A stretch of 64,000 nucleotides of DNA from Opisthocomus hoazin (GCF_030867145.1 NC_134431.1:11175089-11239088), one strand, 5' to 3'. Positions 38,378 through 53,689 are shown, numbered from the stretch's first letter. Translations and numbers: made by a program. The notes: generated by a model from the letters alone, not told the origin.

Positions 38378-40310
38378 CTGAAAAAGATTTGCAAAACCAT
38401 TTTTGAGAAAAAAAGGTAACCTTTGACCTATGTTGCAAGGCCAAATGTTACAGCTTTCAGCTACTCTTTCATTTTGTGGTTTACTTTATTAAAAAGACAT
38501 TTCAGCATATACAATACATAAGGCACAACTTAACCACTGACCTTTCTGTTTGCTCAGATCCAGCACTAGATTTTACTTTTTCCCCCTCTTTTCTCAACTG
38601 ATATTATCTAAAAATCAGTATGCAAAAAATTATACTCCTAAATTCATCACAAAACATGCAAAATGCTGATAATTTGATCTGAGACTTCAGAGGCACAGGA
38701 GGTTCATGTGTCTTGTAAGTCAGGTCAAAGACTAGTCACTGCCTTTTGCAAAATTCAGTTATATTATCACCTTAGTGGCCCAAATAAAACATGACACATT
38801 TATGCCAGATCAAAAGTCAGTCCCTTTTAAATAGGAGATCTAACCACAGCGGCTGTATAAATTAGGCTTTGCCTTCTTTGTAAAGAACAGGAACAATACG
38901 CGCAAAGAAATTATGAAAGTTACAGTCTTTGCTTCAAACACATATAAGGTGAAATTTTTTTCTCATAAAACAGCAATATTTAAAATTCTGCTTCATTTTT
39001 TTCTGTCTGATCTTTTTAGATTTCTTTCAAATTCATCCATTTGGCACTTCTGCAAAACCATGTGGAAATTAAAAAAAATAATTGCAGTGTTAAGGAGGAA
39101 AAAGTGCTTCTTAAAAACTAAGTTAGTTTTAAGTACAAGATTCAGAAGTGTCTTTGCTGCTGGATTTCAGGTGACTATATATAGAAAAGAAATATTTTAC
39201 TTGGCTCCCTAAGATTGTGCAGCCACGTATCATACATGGAACCTACCACTCAGTACACAGCCGATTTTATATTCTGCATCCTGGAAAATCAGCTTTTGCA
39301 CATGCAAGCAGAGCAACTAATTGACTGGTAAATACAAACATAGGCGTATCAGGCACAAGGCACCCAAACCCAACAAACTGTGTTGGGAAAAAATACCCGG
39401 GGGGGTGGGGGTTGTTTTATAAATCAACAGCAATAAAAGGCTTTTTCCTGGAAAATGGGGACGCATAAGTACTAAATGGTTCTTAGTTGTAAAGCTTTAC
39501 TTTACACGTCAAAAAAAAAAAAACTCCATCAAAATTCCACCAACAAATTACACATCAAAAAAAGGGTTTATTCCTTACTGAAATAATGCACCCTGCAACT
39601 TTTCTTCCTTGTCCTGCTTGTATTCTATGTAGTCTGTGTAAACTACAAACCTCTTTAACACCGTTGAGCCCAAAAGCAATCAGGTCATCTCCATTAATTA
39701 AGCAAACTCTTGGAAGAAGTTACTGATCTCAAACTAAGTGACAATTCAAGTCCCATGATGCATTTTTTTCTATAATAGTTTCAATAGGCTCAAAACCCAT
39801 CGGCATCTTTCCATGAATTTAACATCATAATATAGATATCTGATGGAAAACAGACTCTAAATAAAATGCATATTTTTGGCTAAAGCCTGTCCCAACTGAA
39901 ATCAATGTCTAAACTCCTCGTGATTCACAGGATCTGGATTTCACTCACGACATTTAAATATCCTTCTCTTCTATTGCAATATAGTTCCAGAGTGAGGTGC
40001 AAAAATAAAACAATCAGTATCTGTGGTACTACCCTACCCAAAATCTTTAACAGGAAGCTGGGTGTGCCTGTAAGAAAAGAGCAGAAAATAAAGGCAGCGT
40101 TTCTGCTAAAAAAAAAAAAATTGGTGTCCAAAACGCACTACACATCAAAACTATCATGAAGGAAATACTCAAAACACAAGTCTGTCTGCGACACAACCCC
40201 AGAAATGTTAAGGATTTTCTAAGTATTTTCATTATTGTCAGTGTGCTTCAAGAGAAGATCAACAGCCTACCACTACAAAACAACTGTGTCAAAGCTGTCA
40301 GGAAAAAATG

Positions 40311-40408
40311 TGACCTAGTGGTTAGAGCAGCAGACTGGACAGTGGGACTCCAGAGCCTGGACCTCTGCTACATCATCATCTTGCCATATGGCCCTGGCCA
40401 AGTTTAAT
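40311..40408 (+). mobile_element. MIR-type SINE relic (5' half)
   Basis: TGACCTAGTGGTTAGAGCAG, CAGACTGGACAGTGGGACTC and CAGAGCCTGGACC match the tRNA-related head of MIR. GCCATATGGCCCTGGCCAAG matches its gtgtgaccttgggcaag segment. It lies in NFATC2 intron 9, antisense to the gene. Confidence 0.7.
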
Positions 40409-43292
40409 ATATCCCTGAAGGACCAGATATATTACAGGTTTGCTTTGGTCTGAAAAATGCAGAAAGACCTTGAAGGTCACACTCAGGGAACTTAAATAAT
40501 ACATGCCTAGCTAACAGAAAAAAAGCCTGAAATGATGACGACCTGCATAGAATGAGCCTATACTGAGTGTGTGGATGTAGTAGAGAGCAATCATTTTCAA
40601 AAGTCCCTACAGGGATGTTTTAAAGCCATTAGGTAGTTTAGATCCCAAACTACCAAAGACATGAGGTGCTGAGCTCACTTTGGCACTGTAAAAATTCTAA
40701 TAGGCAACAATTTAAATTACCAATGTAAAATCTTTAATCCATAAATGTCAGTCAACGTTGGAGTGCTCAATACCTCTGAAAATTAGGCCCTAAGTATTTC
40801 TATTAGGAAACTGAGCCGACACAGGCAACGGAGAGCACTTTGAAGACAGTGACCTTTTCTGACTTCACTGTACAGCATCTAAAGTTAGGATAATAAGGAG
40901 CACCCCTCAACTTCTTGCCTGGCTCTGGGAGACGCTGGGCTACCACTTGTGAGAAGCTGCACGGATGCTCTCTTCACTGACTGTGCAGGAAGTCTGGTAC
41001 TGGTACCCTGAGAAGACACTCGGTAGCCTGAACGCTTTCTTTTAGACAAGCAACCCTTTGTTTTTGTTTATTCACGCATACTCCTCAGACTGAAGTTGTT
41101 ACTCTGCAAACTGTTCCCTGCAGCCAAGATCTCCTCAGTGACACAAAGCAAAGTGACCATTTACAAAGGAAGGAAAAACGAGCAGTTTGCAGCAGTGGAG
41201 ATAACGTGAAACCACGCTGCTTTCCCTGTACTACCTGCCATGCATGGGGCTGTTGGGTGCCTGTCCTATTTTGCCATGCTTCACTGCAGCTTGTTACACA
41301 AATGGTTACAATCTTGTAAATCAGTAATAAGTTGCACCTGAACCTGTAAGTGATTAGTAAAAAATCATTACACTTCCATGGCCAGAGGACTTTCACACAG
41401 TTAATCAGTTAAGAAAAGAACCGGGTGCTAACTGGTTGTTTAATTCCCTGGAAGGCCAGTTTATTGAGAACCAGTAGCAAGAGGACTGAAATCTTATGTG
41501 CAAACAATATATGGGAGAATTATATTGCTTACAAACGACATGCCCTCCAGGAGAAATAGGTGCCAAATGTTGCCCTAAAGTGAGCTGAATGGACAAACTC
41601 TAAAGCTAAGCAGGTGCCATTTGTGGGTGCTATCAGTTATTTAATCCATTTGATCCCTGTTTGACTCTATTGGAAATCAATGAGTTAAGTTTTCTAGGTA
41701 CCTTCCCCATGAACCAGGAAACTGGGGTTATGTGATATCTGAAGGACACACATGCACACACTTAGAAGCTTTCTCATCCTAGGTTGTTGACTGGAAGAGT
41801 AAGAGAAAGAGCATTTTTTGCTCCAGAGTGTGATTTCTGATTTGTTTGCTGGATTTCAGTATTTAGTCATCAATTTTTTTATCAGAAGATTCTAAGATAG
41901 GTGCAAACCCTGCCTACACATCGACTGGAGGAAGAATCCGCATCAGCTGGCAATCTGGACAGGGCACCTTCAGGCACAATTTCCTGCCCTCCCCCCTGCC
42001 CCGTTAGGCTCCAGTGTATCACGGCGGGAAGCCCTTGGAGCTCATCTGCAGTCAGTCCCCCTGGTGTAAAAAACCTTAATTTAGAGAAGCTGCAATTTAG
42101 TCACTGTGTGACTACAGTGGGGAGAGGCACCCCATCGAATGGGGGTGTTTCTTCAATTCTCATTCTCAGCACTCTTTTCCTGCCCAGTCCACAGGGCTGC
42201 ACATACTGAAACCGAATCCGAGGGATGGCGTTTAGCTGGCACCCAGTGCCAGGCACTGCCAATCTCATTCACGGGTTGCCTGACAAAGGACTGGCTCTGA
42301 ATATTAATGCTGACACTGCTAGGAACTATATGAATATGAACCAAAAACTCTTGCATTATTAAATTTGCTAAGACAATGATAAATATTCTGTTTATTTATT
42401 AGATAAATCCTTTAAATCTGTTTAGTCACTACATAAAGGGACTGGATGTGATAGCTTTGTGCAGTTCTTCTATGAGTCTCAGCAGCCACTTTGGGAAGCG
42501 TACCTTGAAAGTGGAAAACTAGATTAGCCTGGGTGTGATGAGAAACTCCAGGCCACCGTGGATTTGGTTTGTAGTAGCTTTCCATAACAAAGTCTTTTTT
42601 TAACTGACTTTCTTTCTGCTCACATATATTTAGATACGACTTTCATTCTGCAGTACTCTGATGCCAGATAGTTTTGGCTGAAATTGTAAGGGAAGAGACA
42701 TGTGTTTGAGTCATGCAGTTGGCTCTCTCTGTTGATAGTTAGCAAGTTACTGAGAAAAGATGAAGTTTGTATTTAGTCTTAGTTAACATGCAATGAGACC
42801 AAGCAAAAAAATCCAAGTAGAATATGCATGTAATAAATAAATACACAACAACTTATACCAGAAGGGGATGGAGTTCATCTTCTTAAACCACATTAGCTGG
42901 CTAAAACAATACAGAAATACAGACTTAAACTTAAGAAACACAAGGCAGGAGTCTTCACGTTGTCACTCCTAACTTTTGATCTAACTCAGTGGCAGCTGCT
43001 GCTGCAAAGCACAAGAGTGAACTGTGCTCACATCTATTTTTGTGTGCATGGTTTGGACCTTATGAATTAGCTACATAACTGCTGAGATAAGCAGTGCCAT
43101 TTGGTATTAAGACATATTTCTTTTAGATTAAGCCCAGTAAAACCAAAGGAGGTTGGTGATTATTTTTTCCTACAGTAGCTTGCACCTCATGGTTTAGAAG
43201 CTAATGAAATTGGTAATAAATACCACAATGCCTCTAAAATAGTAACTGCCGGCAGGAAAAGCACACAAGCGATAGCACTATTTATTCACATG

Positions 43293-43367
43293 TCATAGAA
43301 TCATAGAATCATAGAAAGTTTTGGGTCGGAAGGGACCCCTAGAGGTCATCTAGTCCAACCCCCAGTG
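43293..43367 (-). mobile_element. CR1 LINE 3' end fragment
   Basis: The stretch begins with TCATAGAATCATAGAATCAT, the reverse complement of the tandem tail typical of CR1. GGGTCGGAAGGGACCCC and GAGGTCATCTAGTCCAACCC, the highly characteristic CR1 3' untranslated sequence, follow. Only about 75 bp is present, as usual for 5'-truncated copies. It is the best single clue that the genome is avian or archosaurian. Confidence 0.92.
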
Positions 43368-44607
43368 TCACTTTGTAGTTTCATCATTCTCCCAGACTTA
43401 ACCTATTTACTAAGAGGCAATATGAGTCATTCAGTGAGGTGTTTCAAAAACACAGAGAGAAGAGAGAATGGATGGGAGAAAGCTATTTTTTACAGGAAAT
43501 AATTGGGGGCTAGGAACCAAAGAACAGTTACAGCATGTTCAGGATAAACTGAAAGCAATAAGAATAGGCAATGCTGCTGCTTTTTTTTATCTCTGTCACA
43601 AAGAAACTACTAGCACAAATATTTAATTCAGAGGAAACAAACCATTTAACAAATATTTAATTAAGGGGAAACAAACCATATTACCCTTTCCTTCAGGCAG
43701 TTTTGCAAGGAGTGGACAGTCAATACTGTAATCTATTTTCTTCCCTTTGTACTAGTGCTTATGTCTATTAATCCACAAAACTATTTACTGGCTCTAATTC
43801 TCTGGCATCTTATCTTCTGCCGTGTCTTAACTTTGCAAGCGTCCCTGCTGAAGGGCTTGTGGATTCTTGCAGAACTCAGGCCTCTCCAGCAAACTGGGTT
43901 TCCCTCCGAACATGTCTGAACTGAATTTTGAGCCTGATTCTCAGGAGAAAACAGCCAGCAGAAAATCACTGTCCTGAGGTAACAGGGAAGATGCACCAGC
44001 AGCCTACAAACAATTTTGCCAGACAAACCAAGCTCTCCTCCGGAACAGGCATGCAAATAACCTTCTGCTTGCAATTACTCTGCTTTCACAAACAACCTTG
44101 CAACAGTGAGCGCAAAGAAGGCATATGTTTCTTATGTGCTTTATTTTAAAGAGGATTATGGGCAGTAGGCACATTGTTCGTAGTGAAAAACACTGACCAT
44201 GGGAACACATGAAATCACTTTCGCACACAGATTATTTTCCTATCATGACTCCATATCCTTCAGCAAATGACTGGGGGCAGATTCTTCCCCCTTTTGCATT
44301 AGGCACTGAATGGTGAGCGCTGTTTTAGGAGCCCTGGTTATCAGGAGCTGGCTCTGCAGGCGATGGAAAGGGACAGGCACCACTAGTGAGGTCTGCGGGT
44401 CTTGGCAATGGGAGCCCAGGACAGCTGAGCACCTAACCTTGGAGCTATGAGTTATGAGTCCCAAGTCAGCTGGAAAGAAGCCAGACCATTAAATATTTAA
44501 GTGGTTATTGACAGAGTGTTACAATTCACATACAACAATGTCAAGGAGGTGCCACATACAAGATACTGCATGTCTGCCCACATCCATCTGTTTGCTTTTA
44601 TTTTGCA

Positions 44608-44735
44608 CTTTGACTGTAGGTTCTTTGAGGCAGGAACTGCTTTTTTTCCTTTGGAGTCAACACAGCATCTGCCACAATGGAGTTCTCATCCATGCAGGGG
44701 TTTCTAGCATAAAATAATGTAATAATAAAAATACT
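44608..44735 (+). mobile_element. Ancient amniote SINE-like segment
   Basis: TTGACTGTAGGTTCTTTGAG, GCAGGAACTGC, a T-rich segment, CAGCATCTGCCACAATGGAG and an AATAATAAAAATACTGC-type tail match a repeat common in turtle and bird genomes (ttgaggcagggact, agcacaatgggg, tacaaataataa). I believe it is the 3' part of an amniote MIR relative, but I am not certain of the family name. Confidence 0.55.
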
Positions 44736-47700
44736 GCATAATACTATGGAGTATATGTATAAATCAGAGACCAAGAATCAAGAGGGAGAGCTAACTATAA
44801 GAGACACTTATAACTACAAAACGGAGTGCAAACAACTACAGGGAGCAGATACTGTAACTGACTTTGCATCTCACCTTAAGAAGGCCAGCAATCTCTGACA
44901 GTAAATAGCTTGAGAGAATAAGAAAAATGTATATGCATCATCCAAAGACTTAAAACTTTCAATTTGACTCAATGGCACAAACGATAAAACTTTTGTTCTC
45001 AGTATGAAAAGGGGGGATATAAATTACCAGAAATAGAACTGAGCTCCTCGATGTCCAATAGCTGTTGAGGTGACTATCTTTAGCTGAAGTGCAGCCGGAG
45101 CTACTGAGGTTGGGCAATTCCCAACCTCACCGCAACAGCAATAACCTACATTTGTTCAGAAATTAGCCCTCAATTATTTGCAGATCTCCCACCCCAATTC
45201 CAGATCAAGATGCAGGAACAACCACCCAAAGAGACTGCCCCAGGGACTCCTTCCCAGGATGTAATGATGAGCCATCCCAAATTTTCCAGCTGTGAGGTCT
45301 GAGCGCTGTGTGTATCCCCATGCAACCCAGGCAGGAGGAGAAACGCAATGCTCATTGCAGCGTCCCAGGGGCATGCTGCAAGATGCTGCAAGCACCTAGC
45401 AAGACCATCCTAATCACTCCCAATTCTCATCAGCTATATGACAACATTCCCCTTTATATGTGAGTTTACACAGCCAGCTCACGAGCTCTGCATTTGTAGC
45501 TCATATTGAACCTATTAGTTTGTATTTAACCACCCATTGCTACACTTCCTGGGTGAATTCCAACCAAACAACGAAGGCTTTGGAACCACATCATGATAAA
45601 ACACCCTCTTGCCTAAAATACAGATAAAATTTGCTTACATTTTATATGATCTCATCTGACTACAAAACACATTCAGAAGCAATTGGCAGGCTGTCCCCTC
45701 AGCTAGGAACGTGGACTGAATGGGAATACTGTTTGTCCTGCAGTTGGGGAACTAGCCACAGACAGCTAAGACACAGCAGTAGCAAAGTTGAAGGCCAAGA
45801 TCACCGTAACTCATTCTGAGCGGTCTTGGAAGGAGAGCGACTGCCTACACGAATGAAATGCCCCAGCTAACACACACAGCAGAATGAAACCGTATGAACC
45901 CACCGGATATCTTACACAAAGCCAGATTTTTGAAGGTATTTTTGTAGCTAACTCTCCACTAAATCACTGTGGATTAGACACCTAGCCACTTTGAAAAACA
46001 TCAAATACACAAAAAGACAAGCATGCATCACCTCTCAGAATCTGGCCCAATACATAACAGACAAGATGGAACGAGTGTTGGGGAACACCAACAGAGCATG
46101 GCTTACACTAGGAACAGGGGGTCATCCTTTGGGATGCCCAGTAGAGATGGGAAGGGTTTTGTACTATTAAGGGCTGATGCCTTGCATGCTTCCTGCAGCA
46201 TCATCATGAGGAAGGATCACAGTGTGTCTATGCAGCATCCCTGCTGGGCCCTTTGGCACAGAGGGTGGGGAGGGACCTCAGGGACCCTGAGCCATGGGTC
46301 ACACAATGGGCCCTTCCTGCCAGGGGTCCCCTCGATATGACTGTAATCAACACTAAAAATAATAGCGTAGGTTTTATTTGGACTGCAGATCATTACTGTT
46401 AACAGCAACAGCCAGCAGAGTCTCCAGAGAGGGTTTGGTCACTGCTGACCCTGGCTGAGATATAAAGGATGATCTGGATAAAGAGGGCTGCAGCTTTTTG
46501 TCCACAAAGACAGAGGCAATTTTTATGGTTCAAGAGGGTGACTATCTCCAGTGGGCACTCCCCCTTTCTCATCACCTGTGCTAAGCACCCCAGAAACATC
46601 CCCCCACTGCATTTCTTCTTCATCCGCTTGTGCAAGGCGCTTGGCTTGGCCCTGCTGCTGCGTGGGAGCGGCATTGGAAGGGGGGGCAGAGAGCAACATG
46701 AGAGCGACTGATTTGGTTTGGGTTTTTTTCACTTTCTTGATTCAGAAATGTCATCTGCAACCAGCTGTTAGTATTCTGGAAATCTGCTGGGTTTTGTTTT
46801 CCTTGTGTGATTCAGCACGGCTAATGCTCCAGCTGCAAAAGCCTCAGCAGCCAGTGAACTTGCTTAAAGCAACTACACATGAAAGCCCATGTCCTGACCA
46901 GCACCTCCTCTGCTGGGAGCACCCTGGGACTCCTCTTGGGTCCCAGGGCCAGCCTCCTCACCACTCTAGTGGGAACCGTGCTTGACTCCATCAGAACCAC
47001 ACCAGACGAGAGTGTGGTAATCAGGAACTGCACAAATAGGTATGCACATCAAATCAAGTGGCAGAAAAAATATCTGATCCCACCTTCTGCTCCTTCTGAA
47101 AGCATGGCAATACTTCAACCTGGAACTGCAGCATAATAAATACACTGTAAATCGATAAACTTCCAAAACACTTGCATTGCTATCCACTTCCAGGTTTTCT
47201 GCTTTTTTGTAGAGTTTGTTTTTTAAAAACCTATATTGACATGAGCACAATCTGTTATCTATAAAAAGACCATGACTCAGCAACAGGGCAGGTTATGCAC
47301 GAATGAAGGCAATGCCTCTACCCCAGCACATCTTCCTTACAGTATGCTTCTCCCATGCCCACTTCAGTTGCCTGCTCTCTTTCGAGGCCACAATAATCCC
47401 CTCTTCTTTGCCCCATCCCAGCGCAGACACCCGTGTGAGAGCTGGGGAACAGCCGGATCCAGAGTGCCTTGAAAGCGCAGGAGAGGCTGCAGCGTGTTAT
47501 CAGGAGGTGGGGGCTTGATGAGACTTAACTGCAAGGAACAAACTTTTAATGGGGTGTGGGTTATACATATGAAAACATGGTGATTAAGTAAAGTTAGGGG
47601 ACAGGGCTTTGTTACTTAAATAATTCTTTGACAGCTAAATCCCAAGTCCCCCATTTTTATCCACAAAACCCTAACTCCATGCTCAGTTACTCAGTGACAT

Positions 47701-50700
47701 GGACAAAATTATCCATTACTGAATAGTCAGGTGAATACAAACCACCACTAAATGTAGCCTGATCATATAATTGGCCTTTACACATCTTTCCCCTCCCGAG
47801 CAATGATGGAAACAATGTTAGACGATTAATAATCCCTAACGATTATATTTTCCAAGTAAGCTATAGAAAAATGTCTAAGTGATACAAAAGTGTATTTGCT
47901 GCAGCAGAGGCGTTCAGTGACATGCTGGGTGTGTGCTTCCCAGACAGGGGTAGGATGGATCCCGGAGGCAACGATGCTGTGCAGAGCCATGCTCCTGCGA
48001 TCCAGCCTCTGCGTGCCCAAAGCCCTGGGGTGAATGGGGTAGGCAAAATCCTCTTTAGAGAATCCCTAACTCCTGCAGACGATAAGGACATTGTAGCTGA
48101 AGTTAAATAAAGAAGAAAAGAAAATATGTGGTGTGGGCTGCTTGTAAGGTCACTAAACCAGCGAAGAAGGGATTACATTTATTTCCCTTTTACCTGGAAA
48201 GAAAAATAAACTGAAAAAAACAAAATAACCCCACCATCTCTTTAAAGAGTTGGAAAAAGCCTGTCTGAGAAGGGAGATAGCTGAAAACACCTCATTGAAT
48301 GCATGCTGTTTTCCATCCCCCATAAGTAGGCCTTAGTGTGTCTCTTACCACCGCTGGCTCGGACGCAGGCGTTTCACAGTGAGGGAGAGGCGGAACGAGG
48401 AGTAAGAGGACGTGAAGTTTGCTGTGCTGTCCAGCAGATGAAAACACTAGTGCTGTTTATAGAGGGAAACCCAATTCGTCAGCCCAAATGAATTCCTGTG
48501 CTAATCCACACAGGCTTCATGTTTTCCACCAGCCCCAGCCACTGTAAAGACTATCTTTAGGAGGCACAGTGTGTTTGGAAAGGAGCAGCTGGAAAGAGGG
48601 GACATTTATGCCAGCTTGGAAGGCTTGCTGGTATGGAAAAAGAGGAATGCTCTCTTGGGTCTCCCCACAAAATTAAAGCATCTTCATCCAGAGCAAAACG
48701 ATGCCAAGCACAACAAACAAAAGCGGCTTTCCCCAACTCTCCTGGGCAGCCTCACTCCAGGGTTCACAATGGTTTCCATAGAACTTGCTTTGCTATCATA
48801 ACAAATTCGATCTATCCAGGCGTGATGGCACACACTGTTTTCTAAAGACAAGAAAACTAATTTTCTCGCTTATTTGTCTGCCAAAGCATTTTTGTCTAGG
48901 TGCCACAGACAGGGACTCCCCAGATAACTAGCGCATCTGCCTGTCAGCTGAACGCAGCGTACATCTTGAAAAGGAAAATTCTTGAAAGGTTTTGGTCCAT
49001 GTGCCTGGCACAATGCGAGTTACCTTTGCTGCAGAGGCTGGGGCAGGGGCTGCCCTTGGCTAATCAGTCTCGTTCCTCAGCCTTTGATCCTCCCGGGCTG
49101 AGCTAGCCCCAGCGCAGTGTGCTTGTGCGCGGCAACACGAGCTTCCTGTCATAAACCAGCCATCAACTGTGTGCATCTCTCGTTGCATACACAGGAGGAA
49201 ATGAATGTCTTGTTACACTGACCACAATTTGTTGAAATGCTAGTAAATATTACAGACTAACTGTGATTAAGGGCTAGATTATTTACACAGCCGGGGTACG
49301 CTCCCTGAGAGCGAGAGCTGCACAGGAATGTCACATGCAGGAGAGGTTTCTTCCAGGCTTTCTGCAGAGACACTTGCGCTCAGCAGTGGTTTTTGAAAAG
49401 CAGAGATGTTTTTCTGCATGACAGAAAAAGGTGGGGGAGCATTTAATGCTACATCTAAAACAAGACTATTATCAGAACAGCCTGAACTTCTGGAAAGTCT
49501 TGATCTTGTCTATAACTTGCACTAGTTTTGAAGATGGAAGAGCTATGAAATGTAATCAAGTATAAAACAAAGCTCCACAGATATTAATTTCTAAAATAAA
49601 TATAGTAGTAGTTTTGTGTGCTTTTTATATTAATAATAGCCTACAAAATTGATACTGAAGAAAAAATTGTATTAAAATCAATAGCATTTGTTTAAAAAGG
49701 AAACATATCTGAGAACATAGTAGAAGTTATTTGAAGACATGAAGCTGCAGGATGACCTCAGAAGAGCTCTCACGTAACCCAGCCTACCTAGCTAAAAATC
49801 TCACCCTAAGGTTTACCTGCTGGAAATCAGTATCTTCGGATGTGCTCCAAGGAAGAAGACAGCACCTCACTCAAAGGAAAAAGATATGTGTGAAGAATAA
49901 ATCAGACAAGAAAAAATTAAATGTAATTTTAAAGAAAAAAAAGACCCACAAAACACAATGTAATTAAAAAATACGGCTCCTAAAAGTCCTCCTCCGATTT
50001 GTCTCAGTTCGGGTTTAAGCCAAGCCAATTTGCTCACTGGTCCGGCCCAATGCCTAGAGTGGCCAGTGTCTGCAGACTGTTTCCAGCCCTTGCAAACATT
50101 GATTTGTACAAAATTACAATTACTCCAAGTCCAGTGACTTGAGCTGGGGGACTTCTCCAAGTCCTAAGGACAGCTTCTTAGGTTGGTGACCATTTACCTG
50201 TAGAAATTCTGAGCCTTATATTAAGTGGGTTTGGCAAACTTGTGAAATAGGTACGGCAGTGCCCTGCGTGCCCCCACTGGCAGCCCTTCCCCTGGAAAGC
50301 AGCAGCTGAAGGCTCTGCCTGCGGGCAGGCTGGATGCACCACAACCACACAGAGCATCTGAAGGCAGGTGCCTTTCAAAACCAGGACCTTCGCAGACACT
50401 GACGGAGAACAGTCTTCCTGCCTCCCGGTAGGAACAGGAAACCCAAAAGTGGCTGATGAAGACCCGGCATGAGCACCAGGAGGTATCTGACCATAAACGG
50501 AATGCAATGCCTGGTACATCATCCAGCTTCCTCTGGCCTTGTGGCTACAGTCTCCTGGAATCGAGCTCGCTCTTACAAAATAACCAATGCCGTGTTGCTC
50601 ATAATGACAGATATTTAACCCAGTGAGGTTTAACTGTCACAATACTTTCACCATTGACTTCCATACTTCTGAAGTGGCTCCCCCTTCATTTAGTCATCCT

Positions 50701-52210
50701 CACTCTTTCCAAAGAAACTTAGAAACCACCTAAATAAACCAGCACGGATTGAGACACTGCAAATGTCATAAGAGTCATTCATGTGTCTCACTATTTGTCC
50801 TACATTTGACTTGATTCATTCATGGATGATGAAGTCATTCATCATTAAGAAACCAACCAAACCACACCACAATTTGGGATCTTTGACTAGACTCCCCTGG
50901 CAGAGATGATCAGAGGGAATGATTGCAAACTCACACTCCTCTAATTTAGTGCTGCTTTCGCCCTGGCCTAAATTATTCTTTGCACCTTAGAAGTGAAGGT
51001 TCAGAGTCCTTGCACAAAGGCAGAGCAAGTCAACATGTAAGCACTGAAAAAGGACTAAACTATGCTGTCACTTCGCTGTGATACCATCTGGCTATTTCTG
51101 CAGGGCCTCAAGGTTTTCTGGTCATCTAGCGCACACTGCTTTGGTGCACCAACAGGTCTGGCACACGACTGCCACACCGCCAGCACCCTCCCTCCCACCA
51201 CCCACAAGTCAAAGTGTGCCCAAATGCACACAGTTGGGTGGAAGCAAGGGAAAGTCTGCTTTGACTTTTACTTCCACACCTGACAATTATCCATGGGGAA
51301 AAATCCTCCTTCAGATGCAAACCTATCACTCACTCCAGTGACTACAGGCAGAAGTCAATAACACTTTTCTCACTAAATTGAGTTAAACTACAATTTCACT
51401 CTAAAGAAACCGCGTTTGTTCAGCTGAGGGCAGAGTCTACCCTGTGGAGTGCAAAGTTTCCAAATTAAAACCCACAAAAGGACATGGCTTGATTAAAATG
51501 TGAACTGCGGATTAGGAGAACCTGCAGGAAGACAGAGTGAGGGAACTGGTCTAACACTGAGTGAATTAGTGTTGCCCTGCTGAGTCACATGGGCACCACT
51601 GTTGAAGCCCTTTGATCCTCAGTGGTTTTACTCTAGTTAACAGCAGCTGAAGATTTAAGTCTTTTATACCTAACACTGGTTAAATCCAACTCATGACTGA
51701 GTTTTCAAAGCCATTGTTACAAATCATTAGTCATGCAAATATAGAGAGATCAGAGTTTTAATTGCCAAACAGACTGTAGTATTTCTAGTAGATGTGCACC
51801 GAAACTGGAGAATATGAATTTTTGCAAAGTTGGGAGTACTTGGATTTAGGGGTTTTGTGCAGACCCTTTCAGAGAGAAGATCCATCTGTGAAATTCACAG
51901 CTGGATGTACGCCCAGATTCCTGTGCTTGCAAAATTGAAGCATGGGGACTTGGAGCGATGAGTCAGACAAAACTGCATTGTTTATACATTTTAGGTTGGC
52001 TTTTACCTTCCTCTGGTTTATTCTTGGTAAACAAAGAAAAAGTTACATTACAAAACAAGAAAGAGTGTGAAAGTCAACAGCTTGTTGAATATTCAAATTA
52101 GGAGCTAATATGCTGGGAAGGGATTTTTATGATCTTCAAGTATTTGTTCTTCTTCTGCTACCTCTGACTCTCCTGCTGGCACGACTACAGATGTGCTGCT
52201 TGTTTTTCAA

Positions 52211-52330
52211 ATCACAGAAGTAGGAATGACCTATTAGGTCATCTGCTACCTCTCATAGCCAATGCAGGATTGTCCTCTTGTACATTTGTCCAGTCTGCTT
52301 TTAAAATTCCTCTAAACACATTCTGCATCC
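52211..52330 (-). mobile_element. Old CR1 LINE fragment
   Basis: ATCACAGAAGTAGGAATGAC, CTATTAGGTCATCTGC, CCAATGCAGGATTGTCCTCT and TTGTCCAGTCTGCTTTTAAA match, in order, the reverse complement of the CR1 3' region in an older subfamily (acctattaggtcatctagtcc, agtgcaggattgt, gtccagtctagttttaaa). It is more diverged than the copy at 43.3 kb. Confidence 0.75.
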
Positions 52331-53689
52331 AAATTAGAGCACAGAAGTCTCTTGGAACTGGTGAGTAAGCAGCACTGTAAAATGACCAGAGAGTATAAGG
52401 CCATACCAGCTTCTGCTGGGCAAAAAAGCAGCTTGCACTATTTCGAGTTCTCGCAAGAAAACTAAATTTGATGGGAAATACGGATGATTCATCTTCAATT
52501 TTTTAGTTTTTATTTTAAAATGTCCAGGGATTTATAAATAATAATTATTATTCTATTTTCATAAGAAACAAAGTATGAAAAGCAGGAGGAAGAAAAATGT
52601 ATTTTAAATTAATCACCTACAGTCTTCATTCTTGTGAGAGAAAAGATCTATACAGACAAAAAGTCCTCCATCAACTGTCCATGCTGCCTTGCAGGATTGT
52701 GACCTTAACTGGAAAAGTTCTGCTTGTGTAAATAATGCTGAGAATCCAGCCATTTTTCTATAGTAGAAGACTTTATAACTGGCTTTCAGTTTGCACCATA
52801 AATAGACTGTATATCTTTAAGATGGTTATTCTTGCCAGGCATTTTATTTCACAACAGTTAAAGAAATGTGCAGATGTTGTCCAAACTTTTCAAAGCAGCA
52901 GGGCTCTATGCAGCTGCTTGCAAGATTTCAGAAGTGTAGTTCAAAAGTGGCTCAAGCTGCCTTTCTGCTAGCCATCGCAGCAGGAGCAGAGTCCTCCCAT
53001 GTATTATATTGCACTTTAAAGCGAGAAAAGACCCCTACCCTTTTCCCACTTTTGCACATTCTTAACACCATTTGTAACAAATGAAACTGTGAAGAGCAGC
53101 AATGCCAAACCCAGGCATTCAGGGTTCATGAGTCAGGCCATTAATAATCATGAGATTGGTTTTAAAATCATGCAATCAACCCCCCGCCCCCAAAGTTGCG
53201 TCATTTTTGTCTGCCTGGATTTTGAAAGGCCAAAACACCAAGGTTCATATTTTTAATGTTCTGTTTTTTCTTGGATTGGACTTCAAAAGATCATTAAGAA
53301 AAAATAACTCGTATTTTGCTGCAGTCACCTGCACAGGGACTTTTAAATCGCTATAAATATTCCAGGACTCACAATGAAATTGTGCAAAGAATTAGCAAAA
53401 TCTTTGAGCTGCCATGTGGATGTGAGCCAGTTCACTGGTTACACTTACTCAATTACACTGTGCTAATTTTAAAGGGGAGATAACAGGATAAACTGTCAGG
53501 CCAAATACATACCTAACTGCAGGTTCTGTCTATAGTTGTCAGGGAGGGTAGAACTGCCCTCAGCAACGCATCTTTCTAATAAATGAATCCCGCAGATTGC
53601 ATCATCTTTGCTGGAAGTTACTAAGACTAGGATTCATTTTAAGGTGTTCAACATACAAAGCAAGCAGGCTGAGCTCACGGAATTGTCGC

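Noticed and set aside
53140..53365. Repeat-like stretch starting AATCATGAGATTGGTTTTAA
   Set aside because: The opening words resemble a reptile/bird interspersed repeat, but the rest does not let me name or bound it.
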